The notes below the pieces were generated by a model. That model saw only the letters and a list, made by a program, of their open reading frames with translations. It made no database searches and was not told where the DNA came from. 64,000 nt of DNA from Xanthomonas sp. (lineage in GTDB: Bacteria; Pseudomonadota; Gammaproteobacteria; Xanthomonadales; Xanthomonadaceae). The DNA lies in the NCBI GenBank assembly GCA_018262705.1, contig JADFDQ010000004.1, forward strand, positions 124,001-188,000, in the 5' to 3' direction. Both the position numbers and the translations under genes were made by a program. Shown here one piece after another: positions 50,895 through 60,320 of the stretch (positions are counted from its first letter, which is position 1; every line of letters starts with the position of its first letter).

Positions 50895-51362
50895 TCAGTG
50901 CATATGCATCTGCGCGTCGCCGCCCAAGCCACGCACCTGGAAGCGCACCTTGCGCGCACCTGCGCGTTCGAACACCAGCGTCGCTTCGAAGCGTTCGCCC
51001 GCGACCAGCGGATGCGTCGGCCCGATCAACATCAGGTGGTTGCCGCCGGGCGCGAATTCCAGCCGCCCGTGCGCCGGAACGACGGCGCCGCCCTCGATCT
51101 TGCGCATGCGCATCACGCCGTCCTCGTGGACGGTTCGGTGCATTTCGATGCGTTGGGCGATCGCGCTTTCGATGCGCAGCAGGTGATCGGCCGCATCGCC
51201 GTCGTTGACCACCACCAGATAGCCGGCCGCCACCGGCGCGACGGCGGGCGTGGCGCGCGCCCAGGCGCCTTCCACCCGCAGCGTCGCGTTCGATGCGGCC
51301 GCCGACGTCGCGCCGGCCACGGCCAGCAGCAGGCCCAGCGCGATGGTCTTCATGTGCAGCAT
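50895..51362 (-). CDS. PCuAC-family copper chaperone
   Basis: A 155-residue periplasmic copper(I) chaperone that delivers copper for cytochrome oxidase CuA/CuB sites. A signal peptide (MKTIALGLLLAVAGATSAAA) precedes a cupredoxin-like domain. Ligands fit the H-M-x10-M-x21-H-x-M pattern: EMHRTVHEDGVMRM and NHLMLIGP, plus a C-terminal MHMH tail that could add copper sites. The start at 51362 has AGGAG seven bases upstream; 51368 is an alternative. It is last in the DUF2946 / TonB-receptor / PCuAC cluster at 50895-54136. Confidence 0.92.
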   Translation of the reverse strand: MLHMKTIALGLLLAVAGATSAAASNATLRVEGAWARATPAVAPVAAGYLVVVNDGDAADHLLRIESAIAQRIEMHRTVHEDGVMRMRKIEGGAVVPAHGRLEFAPGGNHLMLIGPTHPLVAGERFEATLVFERAGARKVRFQVRGLGGDAQMHMH

Positions 51363-51441
51363 GCCCATTCTCCTCTCCTCGTTCGTGATGGCCACGCGCC
51401 GAACCAATCCGGCAACGCCGCGCGGCCTTTCGCATCATCGT

Positions 51442-53622
51442 TCAAAAATGCAGGCGCATGCCCACCTGCAGTCCGCGCGGTGCACCCGGCTGCAGGATGG
51501 CATCGTTCGCGCCGGCCAGGTCGCGCACGCTGAAGATCGCGACGTACTTGCGGTTGGTTAGGTTGCGCAGTTCCGCGAACACGTCCCAGCGTTCGCCGGC
51601 GTATCCCGCGCGCAACCCCAGCAAGGCGTGGAAACCGACCCGGTAGGTGTTGCCGAAGTCGGCGTAGCGCGGGCCGACGAGGTCGAAGGTCGGGCCGACG
51701 AAGAAGCCGGAGACGCTGCGGTACATCAGCTCGCCGCGCACGGCGTAGCGGGGCGCGGCGGGCAGGCGGTTGCCACCATAAACCGGATCGCCGTCGAAGG
51801 AAAAGGCGTTCCAGGTGACGCTGACCAGCGGCTCGATCCGGTGCGCGTCGCCGGCGATCGGGATGCTGGCGCCCACCAGCGCTTCGAGGCCGGCGTGGAC
51901 GGTTCGCGGGACGTTCGCGGACAGGCTGGTGCCCGGCGCCGCAGGATCGTCGACCGACAGGATTTCGTCTCGGATGCGCGCGTAGTACGCCGATGCGTCC
52001 CAGAACCAGCCGCTGCCGGCGGGCGCCGCCGAGCGGGCGCCGCGCAGGCCGATTTCGACCACCCCGCCGTGCATCGCGTCCAGGGTCGCATTGCCGCCGC
52101 GCACGTCATCCTTCAGCTCGTAGGTGGTCGGCGCCTCGTACAGCCGGCTGACGCTGGCGTAGGCCTCGTTGCCGCCGCCGAGCGCGCGGATCACGCCGAC
52201 GCGCGGATTGAACGACGAATAATCCGCCTTCGGATGGCTCAGCGCGCCGCTGGCCAGAGTGAGCGTGCGCACGTCGCGGCTGGTCAGCACGCCCTGCGCG
52301 CCGTACACCAGCGTCCAATCGTCGGCGATCTTCCAGCGGTCCACGAGGAACAGTTCGGCGCTGCGGGAACGGTTGTCGAGGACGTCGGTCAGGCCGTTGC
52401 GGTGGCCGCCGTCGTTGCGGTAGTTGCCGCCCTGCATGTGGGTGTCGGCCAGATTGACGCCGGCCAGGATCTGGTGCGCTCCGAACTCGACGCTGTAGCG
52501 CAGCATCCCCGCCAGCGTGCGTTGGTCGCTGTTGATGAGCAGGCTGAACACTTCCACCGGCGGGTTCGGGCCGGGGCCGTCGAAGTCCACCATCACCTTG
52601 TCCACGATCGGGTGGTAGAGGTTCTGGGTTTCCCAGGACAGGCCGAATTCGAGGCGGCTGTGGTCGTCGATGCGCCACTTGCCCCGGGCCGCCAGCCGGC
52701 TGCTCTTGACGTTCCACTGGAAATTGCCGGAGACGGCGGACGGATTGGCCTGGCGCGGGTCGGCGTCGAACTGGGCGCGGGTGAGCGCGCCCGGCAGCTG
52801 CGCCTGATTGTCGATGTGCGCGGCGTACACGCGCAGGTCGAGATCGGCGGACGGCTGCCAGCCGGCGTTGGCGTACACGCCCCAGCGCCTCTGCCGGGTG
52901 TATTCGCGCCAGCCGTCGCGGTTGCGTCCCTCGACCGTCAAAAGTGCATCGCTGGTATCACCGGCCGCGCCGAACGAGGCGCGCGCGTTGATCGCCCCCG
53001 CGTCGTCCACGTTGGAGGACAGCTGCGTCGGACTGCCGTCGCGCGCCGTGCGCGAAACGAAGTCGATCGCGCCGCCCAGGGTGCTGGCGCCGTAGGTCAG
53101 GGCGTTGGCGCCGTGGGCAACCACGACCTCGCGCGCGCCCAGCGGATCGGGAAAACGGTTGTGGTTGTTGCCGTCGGCCGCCGTCACCGGCAGCCCGTCC
53201 TGGAACAGCTTGACGCCGTTGTTGTCGTAATCGGTCGCGTCCAGATTGGAGCCGCGGCTGGAGAGAAACACGCCGGCATCGCTGCCGCTGCCGCTTTCGG
53301 CCCAGACGCCGGGCACATAGCGCAGCGAATCGGCCATGTTGTCGACCGCGCGCTCGTGGAAGGATTCGCCATCGACGATGGTGACCGCGCCGGGGGTGAG
53401 CGCCTTCGCCTTTTCGGCCTCGTCCTTTTCGCCGCGAACGACGACCCGGTCGAGAACCGTGGCATGGACGTCGGCATCGTCCGCCGTCGCGTCGACGGAC
53501 GATGCGGGGGCGGACGACGCGGGGGCGACGGCCAGGCCCGTGGGGGGCAGCAAGGCGATGGCGAGCGCGCAGGCAAGCGCGCGGCGCGACGGCGCGGCCG
53601 TCGCGAAACGGGACAAGGACAT
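51442..53622 (-). CDS. TonB-dependent outer-membrane receptor (FecA-type plug)
   Basis: A 726-residue outer-membrane transporter with a signal peptide (about residues 1-40), no STN signalling domain, a plug domain containing AVDNMADSLRYVPGVWAE, FLSSRGSNLDATDYDNNGVK and LFQDGLPVTAADGNNHNRFP, and a 22-strand barrel ending in the aromatic LQVGMRLHF. Plug text is closest to FecA/COG4772 receptors, which take up ferric chelates, whereas neighbours are copper-type. The start at 53622 gives the signal peptide. A Fur-box-like site lies upstream of the first cluster gene. Confidence 0.9.
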   Translation of the reverse strand: MSLSRFATAAPSRRALACALAIALLPPTGLAVAPASSAPASSVDATADDADVHATVLDRVVVRGEKDEAEKAKALTPGAVTIVDGESFHERAVDNMADSLRYVPGVWAESGSGSDAGVFLSSRGSNLDATDYDNNGVKLFQDGLPVTAADGNNHNRFPDPLGAREVVVAHGANALTYGASTLGGAIDFVSRTARDGSPTQLSSNVDDAGAINARASFGAAGDTSDALLTVEGRNRDGWREYTRQRRWGVYANAGWQPSADLDLRVYAAHIDNQAQLPGALTRAQFDADPRQANPSAVSGNFQWNVKSSRLAARGKWRIDDHSRLEFGLSWETQNLYHPIVDKVMVDFDGPGPNPPVEVFSLLINSDQRTLAGMLRYSVEFGAHQILAGVNLADTHMQGGNYRNDGGHRNGLTDVLDNRSRSAELFLVDRWKIADDWTLVYGAQGVLTSRDVRTLTLASGALSHPKADYSSFNPRVGVIRALGGGNEAYASVSRLYEAPTTYELKDDVRGGNATLDAMHGGVVEIGLRGARSAAPAGSGWFWDASAYYARIRDEILSVDDPAAPGTSLSANVPRTVHAGLEALVGASIPIAGDAHRIEPLVSVTWNAFSFDGDPVYGGNRLPAAPRYAVRGELMYRSVSGFFVGPTFDLVGPRYADFGNTYRVGFHALLGLRAGYAGERWDVFAELRNLTNRKYVAIFSVRDLAGANDAILQPGAPRGLQVGMRLHF

Positions 53623-53683
53623 GGAATTGGGCTCCAAAGCACAAGGATGCGGGGCAGCGCCCCGCGGAAACGCACCTGTGGCT

Positions 53684-54136
53684 TCAGAGCAGGATTGGCG
53701 GCCCGCGCGCGCCCAGCCCGCGCAGCGGCGGGAGCGCATGGCGCCTGGGAGCAGATGTCCACGCCGGCGCGCGCGCGCGCCACAGCAGCGGCAAGAGAAC
53801 CGCCAGCGCCAGCAGCCCCGGCAGCAGCGAGGCCAGCAGCGGGCAATAGGCGCAGACATCGCCGTCGTGCGTGCCGCCACCCATCGGCATCGGCGCCTGC
53901 CGATCCGGGCCGGAGGCGTGGCCGTGCGCGTGGTGCCCCGGCATCGCCGACATGGCGTCGGCGTCCATCGCCATGCCGCCGTCGTCCACCGCGATCGTCA
54001 TCGCCATGCCCTGCGGCACCGCCGCGAGGCTGGCGACCCAGCGGCTGACGCTCGGCATCGCGGCCAGCAGCAGGATCGCCGCAAGCGCGAGGCGGGTCAT
54101 CCAGTGCAGGAAACGCGGGGAACGCAGAGCCGGCAT
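53684..54136 (-). CDS. DUF2946 small membrane protein
   Basis: A 150-residue protein. The N-terminal helix (MTRLALAAILLLAAMPSVS) and a second helix near residues 100-118 flank a periplasmic Met/His-rich loop (GGMAMDADAMSAMPGHHAHG, PMPMGGGTHDGD) and the family motif CAYCPLL. The His/Met/Cys content suggests metal binding, and DUF2946 genes are often beside copper chaperone genes. Function unknown. It is first in the cluster, preceded by a promoter and a Fur-like dyad. Confidence 0.8.
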   Translation of the reverse strand: MPALRSPRFLHWMTRLALAAILLLAAMPSVSRWVASLAAVPQGMAMTIAVDDGGMAMDADAMSAMPGHHAHGHASGPDRQAPMPMGGGTHDGDVCAYCPLLASLLPGLLALAVLLPLLWRARAPAWTSAPRRHALPPLRGLGARGPPILL

Positions 54137-54158
54137 CGGCGCGAGGCCATTATTTGCG

Positions 54159-54202
54159 AACGATTCTCGTTTCTATTATAGCGAATCGACCGCCGCGAGC
54201 AA
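54159..54202 (-). promoter_or_regulatory. Promoter with Fur-box-like operator of the DUF2946 / receptor / PCuAC cluster
   Basis: TTGCTC (54197-54202) and TATAAT (54175-54180) on the minus strand are 16 bases apart. Just downstream lies the perfect dyad AACGA-TTC-TCGTT (54159-54171). On the minus strand AACGAGAATCGTTCGCAAA matches 14 of 19 positions of the Fur consensus AATGAGAATCATTCTCATT. The promoter begins inside the 3' end of tkt. Confidence 0.65.
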
Positions 54203-56161
54203 GGCATCAACAGTGATGCCGTAGTGCGCAAACAGAACCTCGGCCGGTGCGCTGGCGCCGAAATCGTCGACCCCGAGCACGGCGCCATCGAGACCAACGT
54301 ACTTGCGCCAGAAATCGGTCACCCCGGCCTCGATCGCCACCCGTTTGCGGCAGGCGGCGGGCAACACGGATTCGCGGTATGCGGCGTCCTGACGGTCGAA
54401 CACGGTGGTCGACGGCATCGACACCACCCGCACGCCGTCGCCCAACTGCGCTGCCGCCTGCATGGCCAGATCTACCTCGCTGCCGGTGGCAAGCAGGATG
54501 ACTTCGGGCGCGCCCACGCTGTCCTTGAGCACGTAGCCGCCGCGCGCGATGTCTGCGATCTGCGCGTCGCTGCGCGACTGGTGCGGCAGAGTCTGGCGGC
54601 TGAACACGAGGCAGCTCGGGCCGTCCTTGCGCTGGATCGCAGCCTTCCAAGACGCCGCCGATTCCACCGCGTCGCAGGGGCGCCAGACATCGTTGCGCGG
54701 GATCATTCGCAACGACGCCAGGTGCTCGACCGGCTGGTGGGTCGGGCCGTCCTCGCCGAGACCGATCGAGTCGTGGGTGTAGAGGTGGATCGCGTGCGCG
54801 CCCATCATCGCGCTCATGCGCACCGCGTTGCGGGCGTAGTCGGAAAACACCAGGAAGGTGGCATCGAACGGCAGGAAACCGCCGTGCAGCGCCAGCCCGT
54901 TGCTCATCGCGGTCATGCCGAATTCGCGCACGCCGGAATGGATGTAGTTGGCGTCCGGATCGTCCGACGTCACCGGCTTGCTGGCCTTCCACAGGGTCAA
55001 GTTGGAATGCGCCAGATCGGCCGAGGCGCCGATGAGTTCCGGCAACTGCGGCGCAAACGCCTCGATCGCCATTTGCGAGGCCTTGCGGCTGGCGACGGTC
55101 GGGCCATCCTGTTGCAGTTTGGCGATATAAGCGTCGGCAATTCCCGCAAACCCCTGCGGCAACTCGCCCACCATCCGCCGCTGGAATTCGGCAGCCAGTT
55201 CCGGATAGGCGGCGGCGTAGGCGGCAAAGCGTGCATCCCACTGCGCTTGCTGTCCGGCACGATCACGCGTGCGCCAGCCGGCGTAGATGGTTTGCGGAAT
55301 CTCGAACGGCCCGTGGCTCCAACCCAGCGCCGCGCGGGTGGCGGCCACTTCATCCTTGCCCAGCGGCGCGCCATGGCTGGATTCCTTGCCGGCCTTGGCG
55401 GGCGAACCGAAACCTATCGTGGTGCGACAGCAGAGCAGGACGGGCTTGTCCGCTGACTTCAAGGCCGTCTCGATCGCAGCTTTGATCTCCACCGGATCGT
55501 GGCCGTCGACACCGCGAACCACGTTCCAGCCGTAAGCCTCGAAACGCTTGGGCGTGTCGTCGGTGAACCAGCCGTCGGTGCCGCCGTCGATGCTGATGTG
55601 GTTGTCGTCCCACAGCGCGAACAGCTTGTTGAGCCGCAGCGTGCCGGCCAAGGATGCCGCCTCGTGGCTGATGCCTTCCATCAGGCAGCCATCGCCGAGA
55701 AACACCCAGGTGCGGTGATCGACGATGGCGTGGCCGTCGCGGTTGAAGTGCCGCGCCAGCAATTGTTCCGCCAGCGCGAACCCGACCGCGTTCGCCAGCC
55801 CCTGCCCCAGCGGACCGGTGGTCGTTTCCACACCCGGGCAGGCGTGGATTTCCGGATGCCCCGCCGTCTTGCTGCCGAGCTGGCGGAACGCTTTCAGATC
55901 GTCAATGGAAACGTCGAACCCAGTCAGGTGCAGCAGCGCGTACTGCAGCATCGACCCGTGGCCGTTGGACAGAATGAAGCGGTCGCGGTCGTGCCAGCCG
56001 GGATCGGCCGGATTGCACTTCAGGTAATCGTTCCACACCACCTCGGCGATGTCGGCCATGCCCATCGGCATCCCCGGATGCCCGGAATTGGCCGCCTGCA
56101 CGGCGTCGATGGCGAGAAAACGGATGGCGTTGGCAAGTTCGCGGCGGCTGGGCGCTGGCAT
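54176..56161 (-). CDS. tkt: Transketolase
   Basis: A 661-residue thiamine-diphosphate enzyme of the pentose phosphate pathway. N-terminal text is [25 protein letters not shown], followed by the ThDP motif [32 protein letters not shown] and GHD. The middle domain has [13 protein letters not shown] with catalytic Glu, and [20 protein letters not shown]-like text (seen as [17 protein letters not shown]). The C-terminal domain is complete. It is downstream of the decayed mntA-hepT pair and upstream of the metal cluster; in relatives tkt lies near gapA. Confidence 0.97.
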   Translation of the reverse strand: MPAPSRRELANAIRFLAIDAVQAANSGHPGMPMGMADIAEVVWNDYLKCNPADPGWHDRDRFILSNGHGSMLQYALLHLTGFDVSIDDLKAFRQLGSKTAGHPEIHACPGVETTTGPLGQGLANAVGFALAEQLLARHFNRDGHAIVDHRTWVFLGDGCLMEGISHEAASLAGTLRLNKLFALWDDNHISIDGGTDGWFTDDTPKRFEAYGWNVVRGVDGHDPVEIKAAIETALKSADKPVLLCCRTTIGFGSPAKAGKESSHGAPLGKDEVAATRAALGWSHGPFEIPQTIYAGWRTRDRAGQQAQWDARFAAYAAAYPELAAEFQRRMVGELPQGFAGIADAYIAKLQQDGPTVASRKASQMAIEAFAPQLPELIGASADLAHSNLTLWKASKPVTSDDPDANYIHSGVREFGMTAMSNGLALHGGFLPFDATFLVFSDYARNAVRMSAMMGAHAIHLYTHDSIGLGEDGPTHQPVEHLASLRMIPRNDVWRPCDAVESAASWKAAIQRKDGPSCLVFSRQTLPHQSRSDAQIADIARGGYVLKDSVGAPEVILLATGSEVDLAMQAAAQLGDGVRVVSMPSTTVFDRQDAAYRESVLPAACRKRVAIEAGVTDFWRKYVGLDGAVLGVDDFGASAPAEVLFAHYGITVDALLAAVDSL

Positions 56162-56279
56162 GGTGACGATTCGTGGCGGGATAAACGGCTATTGTCCCAC
56201 CGATGGGCGGTGCGGTGTCGCGGTGCAGCGTCAGCCGTCGCGGCGTACTTATGCTGCCCGACAAAACCCGCCTGCCTGC

Positions 56280-56621
56280 TCACGCTCCCAGCAGCAAAGC
56301 ATCCACCTGCTGCCGCAACGGCGCAAGCCGCGTCTGCACGATGTCCCACACCAGCGCATCGTCCACATCCGCGTAACCGTGAATCACGATGTTGCGGAAG
56401 GCGATGATGCGCCGGCAATCGTCGATCTTCGCCAGCAGTGCCGCATCGCGGCGTCCAAGTTGCGCCAACGCTTCGCCGATGATCTCGAACTGGCGCTCCA
56501 CGGCGGATCGCAGCATGGCGCCTTGCTCCTAGTCCTGCCAACTGCGACCGTCCACGAAACTCGCCAGCGTCGTTGCCGCACTTTGCACGTCGTAGAGATA
56601 CTTGGCGATCTCAAGCTGCAT
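56280..56621 (-). pseudogene. hepT: HepT-like toxin with an internal amber stop
   Basis: A HepT-type HEPN ribonuclease (about 113 codons) split by TAG at 56529-56531. Before the stop: MQLEIAKYLYDVQSAATTL, FVDGRSWQD. After it, in the same frame: EQGAMLRSAVERQFEIIGEA and the R-x4-H motif RNIVIHGY. Relatives have Tyr where the amber stop stands (GRSxxDYxxD...MLRSAVERQ), so a Tyr codon became TAG. Normal length is kept apart from this. It overlaps the mntA remnant by 11 bases, the usual gene order. Confidence 0.85.
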
Positions 56622-56932
56622 ACAGCAGTCCCGCTGCGCCTGCACCGCATCGCGAAAATACGGATTGCGGATCGCCCGCTCCACCACCAGATCGACCGGC
56701 GCGAGCAGCAGCGCCTGCAAGTCTTCCAGCAGGCCAAAATAGGCGTCGGTGTAGCCCCCGCTGGCAAGGGTTCGAACTCCCCCAGGAAATCGTAGTCGCT
56801 ACCCTCGCCTGCATCCCCGCGCGCGGCGGAACCGAACGCATCCAGACGCCGCACATGATAGCGGCGGCACAACGCATCGATGGCGGAGCGATGGCGGGCC
56901 AATTGCACAAGCGATGGCGTTGCAGCATTCAT
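56611..56932 (-). pseudogene. mntA: MntA-like antitoxin with two frameshifts
   Basis: The MNT-type nucleotidyltransferase antitoxin that AMPylates HepT. The first frame has the motif FGSAARGDAGEGSDYDFLGEF with G-S-x10-D-x-D. At 56755-56759 the C-run has 5 bases where 6 would keep the frame. The next frame continues YTDAYFGLLEDLQALLLAPV then DLVVERAIRNPYFRDAVQAQ. Near 56630 a second one-base loss is needed to reach the typical C-terminus RDLLYAA and stop. Two lesions plus the hepT amber show a long-dead module. Confidence 0.85.
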
Positions 56933-57322
56933 GCCGACAAGATTGGCGCAACATTCGCGACATCAGGACAACGCTGGATTCCCGGGGGAATCGGCAATAC
57001 ACAGCCACGGTGCGGTCGAACCGTTTGATACAAGCCGCGCCGCGAAGCGACGAACACCAATCCTGTTGCCGCTTGTGTTGGCAGTTGCACGTGCGATCCG
57101 AAGACTTTGCGAAACATGGTAACGCGACGACTGCCGCCACGCTCGGCGGGACGTCTGCCGTAATCCGAATCGTGTCCAAGGAAGACGGCCGTCATCCCAG
57201 GTAGAGTCGGCCTCTGCAGGAACGGGGCGGGGTTCCATGGATGTCACCCGTTGAAATCAAAAGTCTATGGATTCCCGCCTTCGCGGGAATGACGGGCAAA
57301 AACAGAATTGTTCAGATGTTCC
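56933..57322. other. Non-coding stretch with two palindromic ATTCCC repeats
   Basis: No gene is supported in these 390 bases. ATTCCC-GG-GGGAAT is at 56978-56991, and ATTCCCGC-CTTC-GCGGGAAT at 57271-57290, both of the ATTCCC/GGGAAT type (like Neisseria dRS3). They lie about 280 bases apart and flank sequence with no recognised content. This may be a scar of lost mobile DNA beside the decayed toxin-antitoxin pair. Confidence 0.6.
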
Positions 57323-58627
57323 CTAAGCCGCCGCCTGCGCTTCCGGTTCGTCCGGGCTTTCCCCCTTCGACACCACCGCTGCCAGCATCAGGTCGCCCGT
57401 CACGTTGAGCGTGGTGCGGCACATGTCGAGGAAGCGATCCACGCCCAGGATCAGGCCGATGCCTTCCGGCGGCACCCCGACCATGCCGCAAATCAGCGCC
57501 ACCACCGGCAGCGAGCCGGCCGGCACGCCGGCGGTGCCGATGCCGCCGAGGATGCACACGAACATCACCGTCAACTGCTGCTGCAGGTTCAGATCGACGC
57601 CGAAGAACTGGGCGAGAAACAACACCGTCACACCTTCGAACAGCGCGGTGCCGTTCTGGTTAGCGGTGGCGCCGACGGTCAGCACGAAGCGGGAAATCCG
57701 GCGCGGCAGGTGCAGCTGTTCTTCGGCCACCCGCAGCGACACCGGCAAGGTGGCGTTGCTGGAGGCGGTTGAAAACGCCATCACCATTGCTTCCTGCACG
57801 CCGCGGAAAAATGTCCTTGGCGACCAGCCGCCGAGGAAACGCAGCATCAGCGAATAGACCACGACGAGGTGGATGGTCAGCGCCAGCACCACCACCCCGA
57901 CGTAAGCGCCCAGCGAGCGCAGCAGGTCCCAGCCGAACAGCGCTGCAAGGTTGAACATGAAGCAGAACACGGCGTAGGGGGCCAGCGAGATGACCAGTTC
58001 GATCAGCTTCATCGACACTTCGAACAGGCCCTGGATACCGCGCAGCAGGGTTGCGGTCGCCTCGGTGCGCACCAGCACCAGCCCGATCCCCAGCATCAGT
58101 GCGAAAAACATCACTGCGAGGATGGTGTTGTTGGCCGCTGCGGCCACCACGTTGTCGGGGACGACGCTCAGCAGCATGTCCACGCCCCTGGGCTGGGTGC
58201 CAACGCCGCTCACGATCGCCTGCGCGCGTTCCGCGCTTTGCGCCAGCATCGACCGCGCAACCTCGGGATCGACGCCGCCGCCCGGATGCAGCCAATTGAC
58301 CAGCGCCAGCCCAAGCACGACCGCAATTCCGGACGCGACGATGGTGTAAGCCAGCGTTTTCCACCCCACCCGTCCGAGAGAACGCACGTCGCCCATCTCG
58401 GCCACGCCGATGATCAGCGCCGAGAACAACAGCGGGATCACCAGCATGAAGATCAGCCGCAGGAACAGCGTGCCGACCGGCTGGGTGACGTACTCGGTCA
58501 GGTTCTTCACCCAAGCCGCTTCCGCGCCCGACACGTAGTGCGCAAGCAAACCGAGGCCGAGGCCGGCGAGGAAGCCGATCAGCATCTTCCAGTGCAGTGC
58601 CAGCTTGCCGCGTTTGCCCTCAGCCAT
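57323..58627 (-). CDS. Dicarboxylate/amino-acid:cation symporter (DAACS family)
   Basis: A 434-residue inner-membrane transporter of the GltP/DctA type with about eight helices and two re-entrant hairpins. Text includes FLRLIFMLVIPLLFSALIIG, the Ser-rich hairpin MAFSTASSNATLPVSLRVAE, TVGATANQNGTALFEG (where NMDGT is more usual), and the C-terminal GVDRFLDMCRTTLNVTGDLM. The Gln-Asn at the cation-site motif hints at a substrate differing from GltP. The start at 58627 gives the normal N-terminus; upstream sequence is not coding. Confidence 0.9.
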   Translation of the reverse strand: MAEGKRGKLALHWKMLIGFLAGLGLGLLAHYVSGAEAAWVKNLTEYVTQPVGTLFLRLIFMLVIPLLFSALIIGVAEMGDVRSLGRVGWKTLAYTIVASGIAVVLGLALVNWLHPGGGVDPEVARSMLAQSAERAQAIVSGVGTQPRGVDMLLSVVPDNVVAAAANNTILAVMFFALMLGIGLVLVRTEATATLLRGIQGLFEVSMKLIELVISLAPYAVFCFMFNLAALFGWDLLRSLGAYVGVVVLALTIHLVVVYSLMLRFLGGWSPRTFFRGVQEAMVMAFSTASSNATLPVSLRVAEEQLHLPRRISRFVLTVGATANQNGTALFEGVTVLFLAQFFGVDLNLQQQLTVMFVCILGGIGTAGVPAGSLPVVALICGMVGVPPEGIGLILGVDRFLDMCRTTLNVTGDLMLAAVVSKGESPDEPEAQAAA

Positions 58628-58676
58628 CGAGCCGCCTCGTCCAGTGCAAGGTGGCGAGCTTAACAAACACGCGCAA

Positions 58677-60320
58677 TCAATACGGATAGAGCGGAGGCAG
58701 CAGGCCGGGCGCGTCGGATGAATGCGTCTGCCACGCTGCACCCTTCGCGAATACTCGGCGCATGGCGAGCAGGGCGTCCTGCGGATCGCCGTCACCCCAC
58801 AGGGCCATCTGCAATAGGCGCACGGCGTCACGTTGCGCCGGATCCGCAAGCCGGGCGCAGACGGCATCAAGGTCGCCCGCAGGTTGGTTTGCTTCGCGTG
58901 TCAGCGCCTTGGCAATCTCGGCAAGGTCGCCGCCAGCAAGCGCCTTCGCCAGCGTGGGCAGGGGTGGTTCTTTTGGCATCTTCATGCGCGGCGATCGGCG
59001 TCTCCACAGCAGCCAGAGCAGCAGGCCAAGACCGATCAATCCGCCCGCCAGCGCGACCACCCAGCCATTCGCAAAACGCGTCAACAAGGACGGCAGTCTC
59101 GCAGTTGGATTGACGATTGTTTGCTCCGGCTGCGGATTCGTCGCGCCCGGTGACGAACCCGAATCCGGCGACGCCGATGCACCGCCCATCCCGGGCGCCA
59201 CCTCCAGTTCCAGCGCCGGCAGCCGCGCGATGCGCTCGACGCCGGCCACGGCATCCCACCACGTCACTTTCGGCCCGGGGATCGACACATGCCCCGGCTG
59301 CGTGGGCACCAGCGAAAAGCTGCGCCGCACGCTGGCCTGCGGGCGGCCGGCGACAAGTTGCGTATCGGCTTGCGGCGGATTTGCAAAGACCTGCACCTGT
59401 GGCAGCGCGGCATATTCGAGCGGAGGCAACTGCGCGTCGGTCGCGCCATCGGCAGTCATTTCGATCTCGACGTCGACCGCTTCGCCAACCCGCGCCCGCG
59501 TCGGCTGTCGCAGGTAGCGCAAACGCAAAGCACGCAGCGGCAGCCAGGGTTGCGGCGCCATCGCTGGAATCGGGCGCACCTCCAATCGCCGCGCCGGAGC
59601 GGCCGCCGCGATCGGATCCTGACCGCCGTTGCCGAACAATTCTTTGAAAAAATCGGTCTGCCGCAGGCCGTTGAAACGCGCACCGGGGAGCAGGAGCGTG
59701 CCGCTGCGTCCCGGGATCAGCAGGTACTGGCGCTCGACAACGTTGTAGCTGCGGCCGCCGAGTTCGCGCCGGTAACGGCGATCTTCGCCGACCTGCCGCA
59801 AGCTCGCATCGGCCGGCGCCTCCTGATTCAACTCGCCGGAAAGCAGCGGGATGCCGTAATACATCCGCACCGTCACGCCCACCGCCTGCTGCACGTAGGG
59901 CCGCATCTCATCGACCTCGGTGCGGACAAACACGTCCGAATTCGCAGCGGCGGCCGCGGTCACCGGTGACTTCACCAGCAGTCGCTGCGGCGCGGTCAGG
60001 ACGCTGCCAACCCGCAGCGGCGGGATGGTCAGCACGCCGGGTGCGCGCGGGCGCAGGCCGAAGGCCAGCAGGGTTTGCCGAACGCGGCGGCCATTGATCC
60101 AGGTCTCGCTGCGGCGCACGGTCTGGCCGGCAATGTCGAAATCGGCCTGAAGCGGCGCGGTGTCGATCGTGGACACGGGTTGATCCGTCTGGATATTCAG
60201 CGCAACGGTTTCCCCGAAACTCACCTCATTGCGATCCAACCAAGCGCGCGTCTGCGCCTGCGCGGGCAGCGCGAACCCCGCCAGCAGCAGGCAAAGCAGG
60301 GCCGACAGCGCTCGGCTCAT
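58677..60320 (-). CDS. batD: BatD-family protein (Bat/aerotolerance operon)
   Basis: A 547-residue protein with a signal peptide (cleavage after AQA, about residue 22), large beta-rich extracytoplasmic domains (AWLDRNEVSFGETVALNIQT, then RPYVQQAVGVTVRMYYGIPL), and a single helix (GWVVALAGGLIGLGLLLWLL) leaving a cytoplasmic C-terminus. This is the BatD plan, known from Bacteroides and Leptospira Bat systems, where it partners BatA/B/C. It is coupled to the BatB-like gene upstream (4-base overlap) and is the last gene of the operon. Confidence 0.88.
   Translation of the reverse strand: MSRALSALLCLLLAGFALPAQAQTRAWLDRNEVSFGETVALNIQTDQPVSTIDTAPLQADFDIAGQTVRRSETWINGRRVRQTLLAFGLRPRAPGVLTIPPLRVGSVLTAPQRLLVKSPVTAAAAANSDVFVRTEVDEMRPYVQQAVGVTVRMYYGIPLLSGELNQEAPADASLRQVGEDRRYRRELGGRSYNVVERQYLLIPGRSGTLLLPGARFNGLRQTDFFKELFGNGGQDPIAAAAPARRLEVRPIPAMAPQPWLPLRALRLRYLRQPTRARVGEAVDVEIEMTADGATDAQLPPLEYAALPQVQVFANPPQADTQLVAGRPQASVRRSFSLVPTQPGHVSIPGPKVTWWDAVAGVERIARLPALELEVAPGMGGASASPDSGSSPGATNPQPEQTIVNPTARLPSLLTRFANGWVVALAGGLIGLGLLLWLLWRRRSPRMKMPKEPPLPTLAKALAGGDLAEIAKALTREANQPAGDLDAVCARLADPAQRDAVRLLQMALWGDGDPQDALLAMRRVFAKGAAWQTHSSDAPGLLPPLYPY

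Noticed and set aside
51628-54048. An 806-codon open frame on the plus strand
   Set aside because: It is antisense to the TonB receptor and DUF2946 genes, has the skewed His/Val/Arg/Gly composition of a frame opposite GC-rich coding DNA, and shows no domain.
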